Shown piece by piece: positions 37,634 through 50,900 of a DNA stretch of 64,000 nt. The position numbers and the translations under genes were made by a program. The stretch lies in the NCBI RefSeq assembly GCF_004322705.1, contig NZ_SIZZ01000001.1:1116001-1180000 (forward strand), written 5' to 3'. Origin of the DNA: Dyella terrae. GTDB lineage: Bacteria; Pseudomonadota; Gammaproteobacteria; Xanthomonadales; Rhodanobacteraceae. Below the pieces are notes generated by a model. That model was given only the letters and a program-made list of their open reading frames with translations, did not search any database and was not told the DNA's origin. Every line of letters starts with the position of its first letter. Position 1 is the first letter of the stretch.

Positions 37634-38934
37634 GACTCAGGCTCCGGCTTGCGCATCAGCCAGATCGCGACGACGACGGCGACCAGCGCCGTGAACGCCA
37701 CGTAGTGTGCAGGGGCCATGCGCCCCAGCCACTGGGCCAGCGTTTCAATCACAAGGGCCGTCGTGGCACCGAACAGAGCATAGGCCACGTTGTATCCAAA
37801 CGAGAGCCCCGAAAACCGCACCGGCGCCGGAAATGCCTTCACCATCACGGTAGGCACGACGCCAACCGCGCCAACCAGGAAGCCGACCAGCGGATACAGC
37901 CACAGGAACCGTGCACCGCCGGCCGCCAGGTCAAAGAACAGCAGATAGGTACCGATCGTCAGCGCGACCGCACCGACGAGCAACGCAAGACGGTCACCGA
38001 TACGGTCAACCAGCAAGCCGTAGGCCAGGCAGCCCACGCACAGGCACAACGCCGCAAGGCTGTTGCCAAGGAAGGCGGCATCGGCCGATATGCCGAATTG
38101 CTTCTGCACCATGTTCGGCAACACCAGGATCAACACCAGGATGGCGGCCGTCAGCATCCAGGTTACGAGCATCGAAACCACCACGCCGCTGCGATGTTCG
38201 GCAAACACGGTGCGCAGAGGCAACCCGCGACTGAGCTCCTTGCGTTCGCGCAGCGCCGTGAATACCGGCGTTTCGCTCAGCCAGCGACGCAGCCACACGG
38301 CAACGAAGCCAAATACGCCGCCAAGCAGGAACGGCAGGCGCCAACCCCAGGCGAGGATCTCATCGTGCGTCAGGTGATGATTGATCCAGGCGGCCGACAG
38401 CGAGCCGATCAGGATGCCCACGGTAAGACCCGAGGTCAGACTGGCGCAGGCGAAACCCACCTTGCCGCGCGGCGCATGTTCGGCCACGAATACCCAGGCA
38501 CCCGGCACTTCGCCGCCAATCGCCACGCCCTGCACGATGCGCAGGAACAACAGGAGCATCGGCGCCAACAGGCCAACCTGGGCATAGATGGGCAAGAGAC
38601 CTATCGCCAGGGTGGGCAATGCCATCAGGAACACGCTGAGCGCGAACATGCGCTTGCGCCCAAGGCGATCGCCGAAGTGCGCCATCACGATGCCACCAAG
38701 GGGACGCGCCAGATAACCCGCTGCAAAAATGCCGTATACCTGCATCGTGGCAAGCCAGGCCGGTGTGTCCTTCGGAAAGAACAACTCGCTCAGCGGCAGC
38801 GCGAAGAAGACAAACACCACGAAGTCGTAGAACTCCAGCGCTCCACCGAGGGCCGCCAGAAACAGCGTACGAATGTCATTGCGGGACAGCGGTGCGGCGC
38901 CGAGCGGCGGAACGGCAGGAGCAACTTGCGTCAT
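37630..38934 (-). CDS. MHS-family metabolite:H+ symporter (MFS)
   Basis: 434-residue inner-membrane transporter with 12 predicted helices. The MFS signature between helices 2 and 3 is ARPLGGIVMAHFGDRLGRKRMF, and the start GGALEFYDFVVFVFFALPLS is typical of the metabolite:proton symporters (ShiA, ProP, KgtP, citrate carriers). GGEVPGAWVFVAEHAP in helix 4-5 supports this. The substrate is probably an organic acid or osmolyte, not resolvable from sequence. Confidence 0.88.
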   Translation of the reverse strand: MTQVAPAVPPLGAAPLSRNDIRTLFLAALGGALEFYDFVVFVFFALPLSELFFPKDTPAWLATMQVYGIFAAGYLARPLGGIVMAHFGDRLGRKRMFALSVFLMALPTLAIGLLPIYAQVGLLAPMLLLFLRIVQGVAIGGEVPGAWVFVAEHAPRGKVGFACASLTSGLTVGILIGSLSAAWINHHLTHDEILAWGWRLPFLLGGVFGFVAVWLRRWLSETPVFTALRERKELSRGLPLRTVFAEHRSGVVVSMLVTWMLTAAILVLILVLPNMVQKQFGISADAAFLGNSLAALCLCVGCLAYGLLVDRIGDRLALLVGAVALTIGTYLLFFDLAAGGARFLWLYPLVGFLVGAVGVVPTVMVKAFPAPVRFSGLSFGYNVAYALFGATTALVIETLAQWLGRMAPAHYVAFTALVAVVVAIWLMRKPEPES

Positions 38935-39178
38935 GGACCGGGCTGGCTTGATCGTGGCGAAGGTCGAAACATAGCACTGCCAACGCCTCCAGGCGCACGC
39001 CCGCCGATGAGCGATTTTTCATGTTCCGGCCACCCGGCCCGCTGCCGCGCCGCCACATCCCTTCCACAAAGGCCTTTGCTAGGCTACGCCCACGCTGGCC
39101 GGACGCCAGCGGCGAGCTGTGCGCCATCAGGGGTTAGACGTTCACGCTTCTCTTCCCGCAACGCAAGGAGACCTGTTC

Positions 39179-39877
39179 ATGAGCATGGGCAAGCGTTTCA
39201 CGGCTGAATTGTTCGGCACGTTCTGGTTGGTTTTCGGTGGTTGCGGCAGCGCGGTGCTGGCTGCGGCCTTCCCTGACCTGGGCATTGGCTTCGCGGGCGT
39301 CGCCCTCGCCTTCGGCCTTACCGTGGTCACCATGGCCTACGCGGTCGGCCATATTTCCGGCGGCCATTTCAACCCGGCCGTTACTGTTGGCCTCTGCGCG
39401 GGCGGGCGCTTCCCGGCCAAAGATGTCATCCCGTATATCGTGGCCCAGGTGATTGGCGGTATCGCGGCGGGCGCGGTGCTTTACGTCATTGCCAGCGGCA
39501 AGGCCGGCTTCGATGCCAGCGCGGGCTTCGCTTCCAACGGTTATGGCGACCATTCACCGGGCGGCTATTCGCTGCATGCCGCCATCGTGGCGGAACTGGT
39601 GCTCACGGCGCTCTTCCTGATCGTCATCCATGGCGCAACGGACAAGCGGGCGCCGGCCGGTTTCGCCCCGCTGGCGATCGGCCTGACGCTGACGCTGATC
39701 CATCTGATCTCGATCCCGGTAACGAACACCTCGGTCAATCCGGCGCGCAGCACCGGCGTAGCCCTGTTCCAGGGAAGCTGGGCGATCGGGCAGTTGTGGG
39801 TGTTCTGGCTGGTGCCGTTGATTGGCGGTGCCATTGGCGGGTTGATCTATCGCCACCTGCTGGAAACGCGGGACTGA
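39179..39877 (+). CDS. aqpZ: Aquaporin Z
   Basis: 232-residue water channel of the MIP family. Two NPA boxes, [10 protein letters not shown] and [10 protein letters not shown], with the selectivity-filter Arg after the second, and [19 protein letters not shown] in helix 1 as in E. coli AqpZ (231 residues). Six membrane helices plus two half-helices. The ATG at 39179 follows GCAAGGAGACCTGTTC; a second ATG two codons in is equally plausible. Confidence 0.96.
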   Translation: MSMGKRFTAELFGTFWLVFGGCGSAVLAAAFPDLGIGFAGVALAFGLTVVTMAYAVGHISGGHFNPAVTVGLCAGGRFPAKDVIPYIVAQVIGGIAAGAVLYVIASGKAGFDASAGFASNGYGDHSPGGYSLHAAIVAELVLTALFLIVIHGATDKRAPAGFAPLAIGLTLTLIHLISIPVTNTSVNPARSTGVALFQGSWAIGQLWVFWLVPLIGGAIGGLIYRHLLETRD

Positions 39878-39886
39878 CGTGATCGC

Positions 39887-39912
39887 GATGCACCCGGCTC
39901 GCCGGGTGCATC
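39887..39912. terminator. Hairpin between aqpZ and VOC gene
   Basis: Perfect 12-bp inverted repeat GATGCACCCGGC / GCCGGGTGCATC with a 2-base TC centre, sitting between the two convergent stops. It lacks a clear T run on either strand, so it may act as a bidirectional barrier or 3' stabiliser rather than a classical terminator. Confidence 0.6.
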
Positions 39913-39914
39913 CA

Positions 39915-40310
39915 TCAGGCTTCGTAGAGTTCGATGGGCAGATCGTCCGGATCGGCAAAGAACGTGAAGCGTCGACCGGTGTACTCGTCGATGCGAATCG
40001 GCTCGCATTCGACGCCGCGCGCGTTCAGGCTGCGCACTGCCGCGTCGACATCTGGCACGGCGAAAGCCAGATGGCGAAGGCCCTGCGCTTCCGGTCGCGA
40101 TGGGCGCGGCGGCGGCGAGGGAAAGGAAAACAGCTCCAGCTGCACGCCGGGGCTGATCTCCAGATCGCACTTCCAGGATTGCCGCGCCTCGCGATAGACC
40201 TCGCGCACGATGCGCAGGCCCAGCACCTCGCTATAGAAATGGCGCGAACGCTGATAGTCGGAACAGATCAGCGCCACATGATGAATCGCAGCAAGCAGGG
40301 GCTCGCTCAT
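39915..40310 (-). CDS. VOC/glyoxalase-fold protein, YaeR (GloA2) type
   Basis: 131-residue vicinal oxygen chelate protein made of two beta-alpha-beta-beta-beta repeats. Metal-ligand positions are the His in AIHHVALICSDYQRS, Glu in VQLELFSFP, His in LRHLAFAVPDVDAAV and Glu in DLPIELYEA, as in E. coli YaeR/GloA2. Substrate unknown. Same strand as the small membrane protein gene upstream. Confidence 0.88.
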   Translation of the reverse strand: MSEPLLAAIHHVALICSDYQRSRHFYSEVLGLRIVREVYREARQSWKCDLEISPGVQLELFSFPSPPPRPSRPEAQGLRHLAFAVPDVDAAVRSLNARGVECEPIRIDEYTGRRFTFFADPDDLPIELYEA

Positions 40311-40322
40311 GCCAGCGAATCG

Positions 40323-40490
40323 TCAGCTGCGGGCGCTGCCGCGAAAGAACATGCCAATGCCCAGCGCGATCAGCACCACGGGCCACCACGTGGCGAACAA
40401 CTGACCCAGGTGCAGGTCAAAGCCAAGATTTCGCAGCAGGAACAGCACGCCGATCACGATCAGGATGATGCCGGGAACGCTCGGTTTCAT
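40323..40490 (-). CDS. 55-residue membrane protein, LiaF-TM/DUF5668-like
   Basis: A short minus-strand gene between epmA and the VOC gene. It reads MKPSVPGIILIVIGVLFLLR, then NLGFDLHLGQLFATWWPVVL, then IALGIGMFFRGSARS: two hydrophobic helices with the Gly-rich turn and the TWWPVVLIALG pattern of the LiaI/LiaF transmembrane (DUF5668) family, implicated in envelope-stress sensing. It starts 91 bases downstream of epmA and ends 12 bases before the VOC gene, so the three are probably cotranscribed. Confidence 0.8.
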   Translation of the reverse strand: MKPSVPGIILIVIGVLFLLRNLGFDLHLGQLFATWWPVVLIALGIGMFFRGSARS

Positions 40491-40581
40491 TGCAGTCTCG
40501 CTGTAGGTGGACGGGCGCCACTGTGGGAGTTCGGGCGCCAGTCGTCAATCTTGCAGGCAGGCGCGTCGCCACCCTGTTCAG

Positions 40582-44451
<3,870 letters not shown>

Positions 44452-44492
44452 AGCGGTGTCCTGTCCGGTGGCGCCGCCCGGCGCCATCTACA

Positions 44493-44526
44493 CAAAAAAT
44501 TCGCGCCGGGGCGAGGACCCCGGCGC
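44493..44526 (-). terminator. Minus-strand terminator in the rnk leader
   Basis: On the minus strand: GCGCCGGGG-TCCTCG-CCCCGGCGC (44526 down to 44503) followed by GAATTTTTTG. It is oriented with rnk and lies about 42 bases before its start, where no upstream gene exists. It therefore looks like the end of a short leader RNA, an attenuator, or an independent small RNA. Confidence 0.7.
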
Positions 44527-44733
44527 GGCGATGTTGGGCGGATCGCTCGCGCGATCGCGGACCTGCAGGCCCGTGTTGAGGACTTTGGGGGCGTGGAACG
44601 CGAAAAGCAAGGGCTTGCGGGGCGTTCGCGTCCCCCGCAGCCATCACCCGTTCGCTGCGATACCCGCAACATCCATGTCAAATGACAGATGTTTCAGCGT
44701 TTCGCAGGGTCGAAACCAGTAACATGTGCGGCC

Positions 44734-46200
44734 ATGCCCCAGCACATTGTCGCTACGGAAGTGCCCCCGGCTTCCGAACTTCCCGGCCAGGACGCGCCCA
44801 CGGACACGCCCGAGCGCATGCCTTCGCACCACCAGCACCGCGGACTGATCTGGCTGGTGGCTGCCGCCTTTTTCATGCAGGCGCTGGATTCGACCATCGT
44901 CAACACCGCTGTGCCGGCGATGGCCGAAGCGCTGGATGTCACGCCATTGGGCATGCGAATTGCGCTGACCAGCTACGTGCTGACCCTCGCGATTTTCATT
45001 CCCGCCAGCCCATGGGTGTGCGACCGCTTCGGCACCCGGCGCGTCTTTGCCGTGGCTATCGGCGTGTTCACCGTGGGCTCGCTGCTGTGCGGCATGTCGC
45101 AGACCTTGCCCCAGCTCGTGGCCGCGCGCGTGCTGCAAGGCCTTGGCGGCGCAGCGCTCATGCCCGTGGGCCGCTACGTCCTGGTGCGCAGCATCGACAA
45201 GCGCGACTTCGTGCGATCGATGAGCACGGTGGCTACGGTCGGCCTCCTCGGCTCGGTCCTCGGTCCACTGCTCGGTGGCATCCTGGCGCAGTACACCTCC
45301 TGGCGACTGATCTTCCTGATCAACGTGCCCGTGGGCCTGATCGGCATGTGGATGAATCGCCGCGAGATGCCCGATTACCGGCTCGACGATCCGCATCGTT
45401 TCGACCTGGTGGGCTTCCTTCTGTTCGCCGCCGCGTCGGCGATGCTGCTCACCGCGTCGGAAGTGGCCAGCGGTGGTGGCGGCAAATGGCTCAATATCGC
45501 CATCAGCGGCGTGCTGGCGCTGGTGTTCGGCAGCATCTACGTGTGGCACAGCCGCCGCACCGATCACCCGGTGGCCGATCTGAACCTCCTGCGCGTGCGC
45601 AGCGTGTGGGTCGCATTGGCGGGCAACTTGTTCACGCGCCTGGGCGTGTCGGGCATGTTCCTGCTGCTGGTGCTGTTCCTGCAGGTGGGGTGCGGCTGGT
45701 CGCCTACGATGGCCGGTCTGATGATGGTGCCGCAGGCGCTGGGTTCGATCGCGGCGAAATGGGTGATCAATCGCCTGCTGGTGAGCATGGGTTATCGACG
45801 CTTCCTGTTGACCAACACGCTGATCGTCGCGGTTCTGCTGTGCTCATTCGGGCTGCTCGGCCGCGGATCGCCGATGTGGCTCATCGCATTGATGGTATTT
45901 ACGTATGGCGGCTTCATGGGCCTGCAGTACACCGCCATGAACACGCTCATCTACAACGACCTCGACGTGAAGTACGCCTCGATGGCGTCGTCCATGGCGT
46001 CGACCGCGCAATATCTGTCGATGAGCTTCGGCATTGCGCTGGCTTCATTGCTGATGGAAGCGCTGCTGCAGGGCCACGCCCACGAAGACTATGTCGTGTC
46101 GTTCCGCTGGACAGTCGTCCTGCTGGGCATCGTGACGGCCACGGCGAGCTGGGTGTTCAGCCGGCTGTCTCGGGATCATCCCAAACGCGCGAGGGCGTAA
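44734..46200 (+). CDS. DHA2-family multidrug exporter (MFS, MdtD/EmrB-like)
   Basis: 488-residue inner-membrane drug:H+ antiporter with about 13-14 predicted helices. Signature motifs: ALDSTIVNTAVPAMAEAL (helix 1), SPWVCDRFGTRRVF (motif A), RVLQGLGGAALMPVGR (motif B) and LGSVLGPLLGGILAQYTSWR (motif C, antiporter). No membrane-fusion protein partner is adjacent, which fits MdtD better than EmrB. The start is ambiguous between ATG at 44689 and 44734; neither has a good Shine-Dalgarno, and the extra 15 residues are not conserved-looking. Confidence 0.9.
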   Translation: MPQHIVATEVPPASELPGQDAPTDTPERMPSHHQHRGLIWLVAAAFFMQALDSTIVNTAVPAMAEALDVTPLGMRIALTSYVLTLAIFIPASPWVCDRFGTRRVFAVAIGVFTVGSLLCGMSQTLPQLVAARVLQGLGGAALMPVGRYVLVRSIDKRDFVRSMSTVATVGLLGSVLGPLLGGILAQYTSWRLIFLINVPVGLIGMWMNRREMPDYRLDDPHRFDLVGFLLFAAASAMLLTASEVASGGGGKWLNIAISGVLALVFGSIYVWHSRRTDHPVADLNLLRVRSVWVALAGNLFTRLGVSGMFLLLVLFLQVGCGWSPTMAGLMMVPQALGSIAAKWVINRLLVSMGYRRFLLTNTLIVAVLLCSFGLLGRGSPMWLIALMVFTYGGFMGLQYTAMNTLIYNDLDVKYASMASSMASTAQYLSMSFGIALASLLMEALLQGHAHEDYVVSFRWTVVLLGIVTATASWVFSRLSRDHPKRARA

Positions 46201-46269
46201 GCCGCATCCGGCAGCATTTGCCGGATCGAGGATGTAGCATGCAAGGATACCGCGCTCACCGGGACCCGC

Positions 46270-47460
46270 ATGCACCACGCCAGCGATATTCTGCTCACCT
46301 TGTTCATCGTTTTCGTCGCCGCCCAGATCGGTGGCGAGATCGCGCAACGCCTGAAGCTTCCTGGCGTTGTCGGTGAGATTGCCGCGGGCTGCATCGTCGG
46401 CCCCTCCGTGCTTGGCTGGATTACGCCCGATCAGATCGCCGTCGGTACGCCTCTCGATGTGCTCGCGGAAATCGGTGTGGTGCTGCTGTTGTTTGCCGTG
46501 GGCCTGGAAACGCGGCTGGAAGATCTCAAGCGCGTCGGCAAGGTGGCGTTCCTCGTCGGCGTGCTCGGCGTCATCGTGCCTTTCGCCATGGGCGGCACGT
46601 GGGCGCACGCGAGTGGCTTCGACTGGGGCAAGTCGCTGTTCGTCGCGGCGGCGTTCGTTGCAACGTCAGCTGGCATTACGGCGCGCGTGTTGCAGGAGCT
46701 CAACGCGCTGCAGCGTACCGAGAGCAAGGTGATTCTCGGTGCCGCGGTCATCGATGACATTCTCGCGATGTTGCTGCTGGGCGTCGTGGTATCGCTGCAG
46801 GGCGGCCAGGGTGTCAATCCGGTTCACCTGCTGACCGTCATGGGCAGCGCCGTCGCCTTCATTGCCGTGATCGGCTGGGGCGGCTCGCGCGTGATGCGCT
46901 GGAATTCGGGCTGGCTGGACAAGCCGCACAGCCAGCACTCGGCCCTCGCCATCGTGCTCGCGCTATGCCTGGGCCTGGCCTACGTCTCCACCCTGTTTGG
47001 CCTGGCGGCCATCATCGGTGCCTTCCTCGCCGGCATGATCGCCTCGGAAACCCGTCAGCAGCACACGCTGGAAAAACAAGTACAGCCCCTGCTCGCCCTG
47101 CTCACGCCGTTCTTCTTCGTGATCACCGGCAGCAAGATCGACCTGGGCCAGCTGGGTAATGCGAGCGCACTGATGGCGCTTGGCGTGGTGACGCTCATCG
47201 CCATCGTGTCGAAGCTGGTCGGTGGCTTCCTGGGTTCGATGGCCCTTGGCAGGCGCAGCGCCACCATTGTCGGATTCGGCATGGTGCCGCGTGGCGAAGT
47301 AGGCGTGGTCATCGCCAGCCTGGGCCTCGCAGCAGGCGTCTTCAGCGATCGCATGTACGCGATCATCGTGGCGATGTCGCTGCTTACCGCCATGGTGACG
47401 CCGCCGGTTCTTGCGTGGCTGCTGCGCCGCTGGCCCGAGCCTGCCCGCAAGGAAGCATGA
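46270..47460 (+). CDS. CPA2-family cation:proton antiporter
   Basis: 396-residue membrane antiporter of the KefB/GerN/NapA type, with about 12-13 helices. Features: LKLPGVVGEIAAGCIVGPSVLG, EIGVVLLLFAVGLETRLEDL, the ion-binding Asp pair in ILGAAVIDDILAMLLLG, and GMVPRGEVGVVIASLGLAAG near the end. The cytosolic RCK/TrkA-N domain of Kef proteins is absent, so it is the short form that exchanges Na+ or K+ for H+. It lies 69 bases after the DHA2 exporter and may share its transcript. Confidence 0.9.
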   Translation: MHHASDILLTLFIVFVAAQIGGEIAQRLKLPGVVGEIAAGCIVGPSVLGWITPDQIAVGTPLDVLAEIGVVLLLFAVGLETRLEDLKRVGKVAFLVGVLGVIVPFAMGGTWAHASGFDWGKSLFVAAAFVATSAGITARVLQELNALQRTESKVILGAAVIDDILAMLLLGVVVSLQGGQGVNPVHLLTVMGSAVAFIAVIGWGGSRVMRWNSGWLDKPHSQHSALAIVLALCLGLAYVSTLFGLAAIIGAFLAGMIASETRQQHTLEKQVQPLLALLTPFFFVITGSKIDLGQLGNASALMALGVVTLIAIVSKLVGGFLGSMALGRRSATIVGFGMVPRGEVGVVIASLGLAAGVFSDRMYAIIVAMSLLTAMVTPPVLAWLLRRWPEPARKEA

Positions 47461-47911
47461 GCCTTCGGCTTACGCCAGACTGTCGCCGCGAATAGCTACG
47501 CTTTTCGGCGCAAGTTCCACACATTTTTCACGTGAGCTACACGACACTCCGCGGCCGGGGTGTTCGCGCGATGGGGTACTGAACGTACCGTCATCGCTGG
47601 GGTAAGCAGCCGATAACGGCTGCCGCGACGTTGGTGATTCTGGATCTACCGGCACCGCACTGTCCGCCAGGACGGCAGGATCCCCTGCCTTGCATCACCT
47701 GCCGACGAACGATGCCGGCCCATGCCATCGGGCTGCGACACCAGGTGGGGAGAGTTTCGGCAAGCATGTAACAAGCCTGATACATCGGGCCTGTTACGCG
47801 CGTCCCTTGTGCGTCTTCGACGCATGGGCGCATGCGTTCTGTCGAGCGCCACTCCGTAGCGCCACCCGATGCGTGACTCGCTTGCAGCGCTTCACGACGG
47901 AGGGTTGGGAC
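47461..47911. other. Non-coding leader of the giant two-gene module
   Basis: 450 bases between the antiporter stop and the ATG of the first giant gene. The longest in-frame extension (to 47690) has Cys/His/Arg-rich translation without coding character, so I treat it as leader. Two small dyads are visible: GGCAGGATCCCCTGCC near 47673-47688 and the GACGCATGGGCGCATGCGTT repeat near 47818-47838. A promoter could not be assigned. Confidence 0.45.
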
Positions 47912-50900
47912 ATGGCCAGCAACATTCGGCGCGGCACCATCAAGACCCAGGGCGATCTGGCCAAACTGGCCAGCGACCCGACGTTTCTCGAAGGCTTCGA
48001 TCGCGCATCACTGTCGCGCGTCGACCTGACGCCCGGTGGCGTCGCTGCGATTGTCGATCTCGGGCAAGCGGTCATCCGCTCGGACGACTTTCTCTCGATC
48101 AACTTCTCGTTGATCAACCTCGACGTCGTCGCCGCGCAAGATGGCGGTCCCGCCACCCTGCAACCCAAGGCTGGCAAGACGGCGTACATCGTGCTGCGCT
48201 TCGCGCCGCAATCGATTTCGGAAGAAGCCTTCTATCAGATCCTGCCGTCGGATCCGCCGATCGATCCCAACTTCGTCGGGCCTTCCGACCCGAATGCGGG
48301 CCAGGAAGACCCGCGCAAACCGCCGGTGAAGTCGCGCATTGCCAACGGCAGCCGCGCCGTGTTCCGATTCGACGCCAAGGCACTGGCCGCGGCGAACATG
48401 GCATCCGTGCCCTATACGCTGCAGGGCATTCTCGACGCCTGCATGCATTTGCCGCTGAGCATTACGGCCAATGCGGCACGCGCACCCGTCAGGCGCCTGG
48501 TGATCGGGCCACTGTCAGGCGTATTGCTGAAGCGGCAGCGCGCCGCGTATGCAAGGCTCTCTCCCGGCGAACAGGCTCGCACGCTTTCAGCAGCATTGCG
48601 CAATCTGCGCATCGTCCAGAACGCGGGTGCCGGCGCAGCCCATTTGTTGATGCGGCGCGCCGAATTGCGCGCGGATGCGCTGACGCTCAACCCCAGCGAC
48701 GGCGCGATCGACAACCTCGCCAACGCGGTGTCGCCCGCTACCGCGCAACACCAGTCGCTGCACAGCAGTTCGGCGATGGCGACGTATGGCGTCATCGGCG
48801 CGGCGGGACTACAAGTGGTAAAAACCCCGTCGGTCACATGGCGCATCGCGCCTGGACCCGTCGCACCTACGGCCACGCAAACCGCGCTTGAGCTCCCGTA
48901 TCGCCTCCTGCTTTCGCCCAACGAAACCGGTCGCATGCTCCATGCGTCGACGGCCAGGGTTTTTGCGCCCACCGGCAACACGCCTTTGTGGCATTCGCGG
49001 CTCGCCTATTTCGACGACAAGACCGGCGTCACCACCGAAGGGCCGGGCAGCGGTACCGAATTGCGCGCCATCTGGGCGCGGGTCGGTCCGGAGTCCATCC
49101 CGAAGACCTTCAACGGCAACTACCCTCAGGGTGATCGTCCGCAGCCCGGCAACACGCCGTTCCGCCAGGTCATGGACGACTTCGATCGTTTCGAGATCGT
49201 CCACGAATCGAGCAATTTCCGCATTCGCGATGGCCTGCAGGAACCCATCGCCTGCAATCGACTGATGCTCTCCGCGCTCGGCGGATGGCTCGATGTCCAT
49301 GGCGGCTGGAAAGTGCCCGCCGGCTTCAGCGTGGAGCAGTGGGTCCATCAGGCCACGCAGGCGCGCGATCACTACGTCAAGGTGGTCTACAAGGGTTACC
49401 TGTTGCCTTTCGGCCACCCTGCGTCCCTGGTCAAAGTAACCGAACGCAAATTCCATCACGACAAGCCCGGCAATCCCGCATACCTGAGGCAGCGCCAGTT
49501 CCTGATCGTGCGCGAGCCGCTCGTCACCTTTCCGACCATGACGCTTCCGGCCACGGGTCCTCGACCAGACCGTCCGCAGAATTTCACCCGTTACTACCAT
49601 CGCCAGTTCTTCTTCACTCAGATCAAATGCCTCACGCACGTCACGCCGGACCTGATGGACGCGGCCTCCACCGATGTCAACGCGCACCGGCAACTTATGT
49701 TCTGGCCGTGCATCCCGTCAGCCAGCGGTGCTTTCCCCTTCAAGTTCAGCTATGTCGGAACAGACCTCGACGGACACGAACAGCAGTTTGATCTTGCAGC
49801 CATGTTCATCGGCAACGGATTGGCGAATCCGGCCAATGACCAGGACCGGCATCTGGCCGAGAACTATTTCAAGGAAGCGCAGACGGCGTACTGGGCCAAG
49901 GGCCCCGACTACCGCGGCGCCGACTTCAAGCAGCAACGCGTGACGGTGGCGCCAAGCCTGAAGTCCGGCGATACCGTCGTCGAACTGGGCAAAGTGATGT
50001 TCGGCGCGGAAGTCGAGCAGCTGCGCCTTGACCCGGCGACGCGCACCGGACCGCTGATTTATCCCATGGTCGACACGGCCGAAACACTCATCCCGTCGCT
50101 GGCCTATCTCACCAGCAACAAGAAGCCGAGCGTTATCTCGATGAACGGGCAGTTCATCGCCCGCAGGAAGGATTTCGACATCGGCGAGGTGTTTGCCGAC
50201 GTAAAACCCAACGGTCCGGTGCTGGACTTCACGTCGCAGGGCAATCGATCGGGCGGCTTCGTGCAACCCAATCTGGCACCGACCGGTTTGTCGCGACTGG
50301 CGGGGCCAATCTCCGGCCTGGCGTCGGATTTCAACACCGGCACCTTCGACGGTGGCAAGTTCTTCGAGAGCGTCAGCCCCTTGCTGTTTGGCTGCATTCC
50401 TCTTGGCGAACTGCTCAAGGCGCTCTCGTTCGACACCAGCAAGCTCGACAAACTGCCAAAGTTCGTCACCGAGGCGATGGATGCGGCGCAAACTTTCTTC
50501 AGCGCGCTGGGCCAGGCCAATGACCTGGTCGGTCAGCTGGAGACCATGGCGCGTGCGGCGGCGGAAGCCGCGTTGCAGCAAGCCATCAAGATCGCGCTCG
50601 ATCAGCTCAAGCCCCAGATCCAGGCGCTGGATGCCGCGACGTCGGCCATCTCCAACCAGATCGATCAGGTCAGCAACGCGGCTGACGCTCTGATCAACGC
50701 CATCCATACCACCGAGAAGATCTTCGAGCCGCCCCATGCGACGCTCAATGGCGTGATCGGCAATGTCGAAAGCACGCTCGACGGCCTGCTCAATGCGGTC
50801 AACCAGCGCATCTCGCAGCTTCCCGCCAGCGGCCTCTCCACCGCCGTGCAGAACGTGGTGTCGCAGCAACTGGTGCCGATCCGCACGCGCATCGCGCAGA

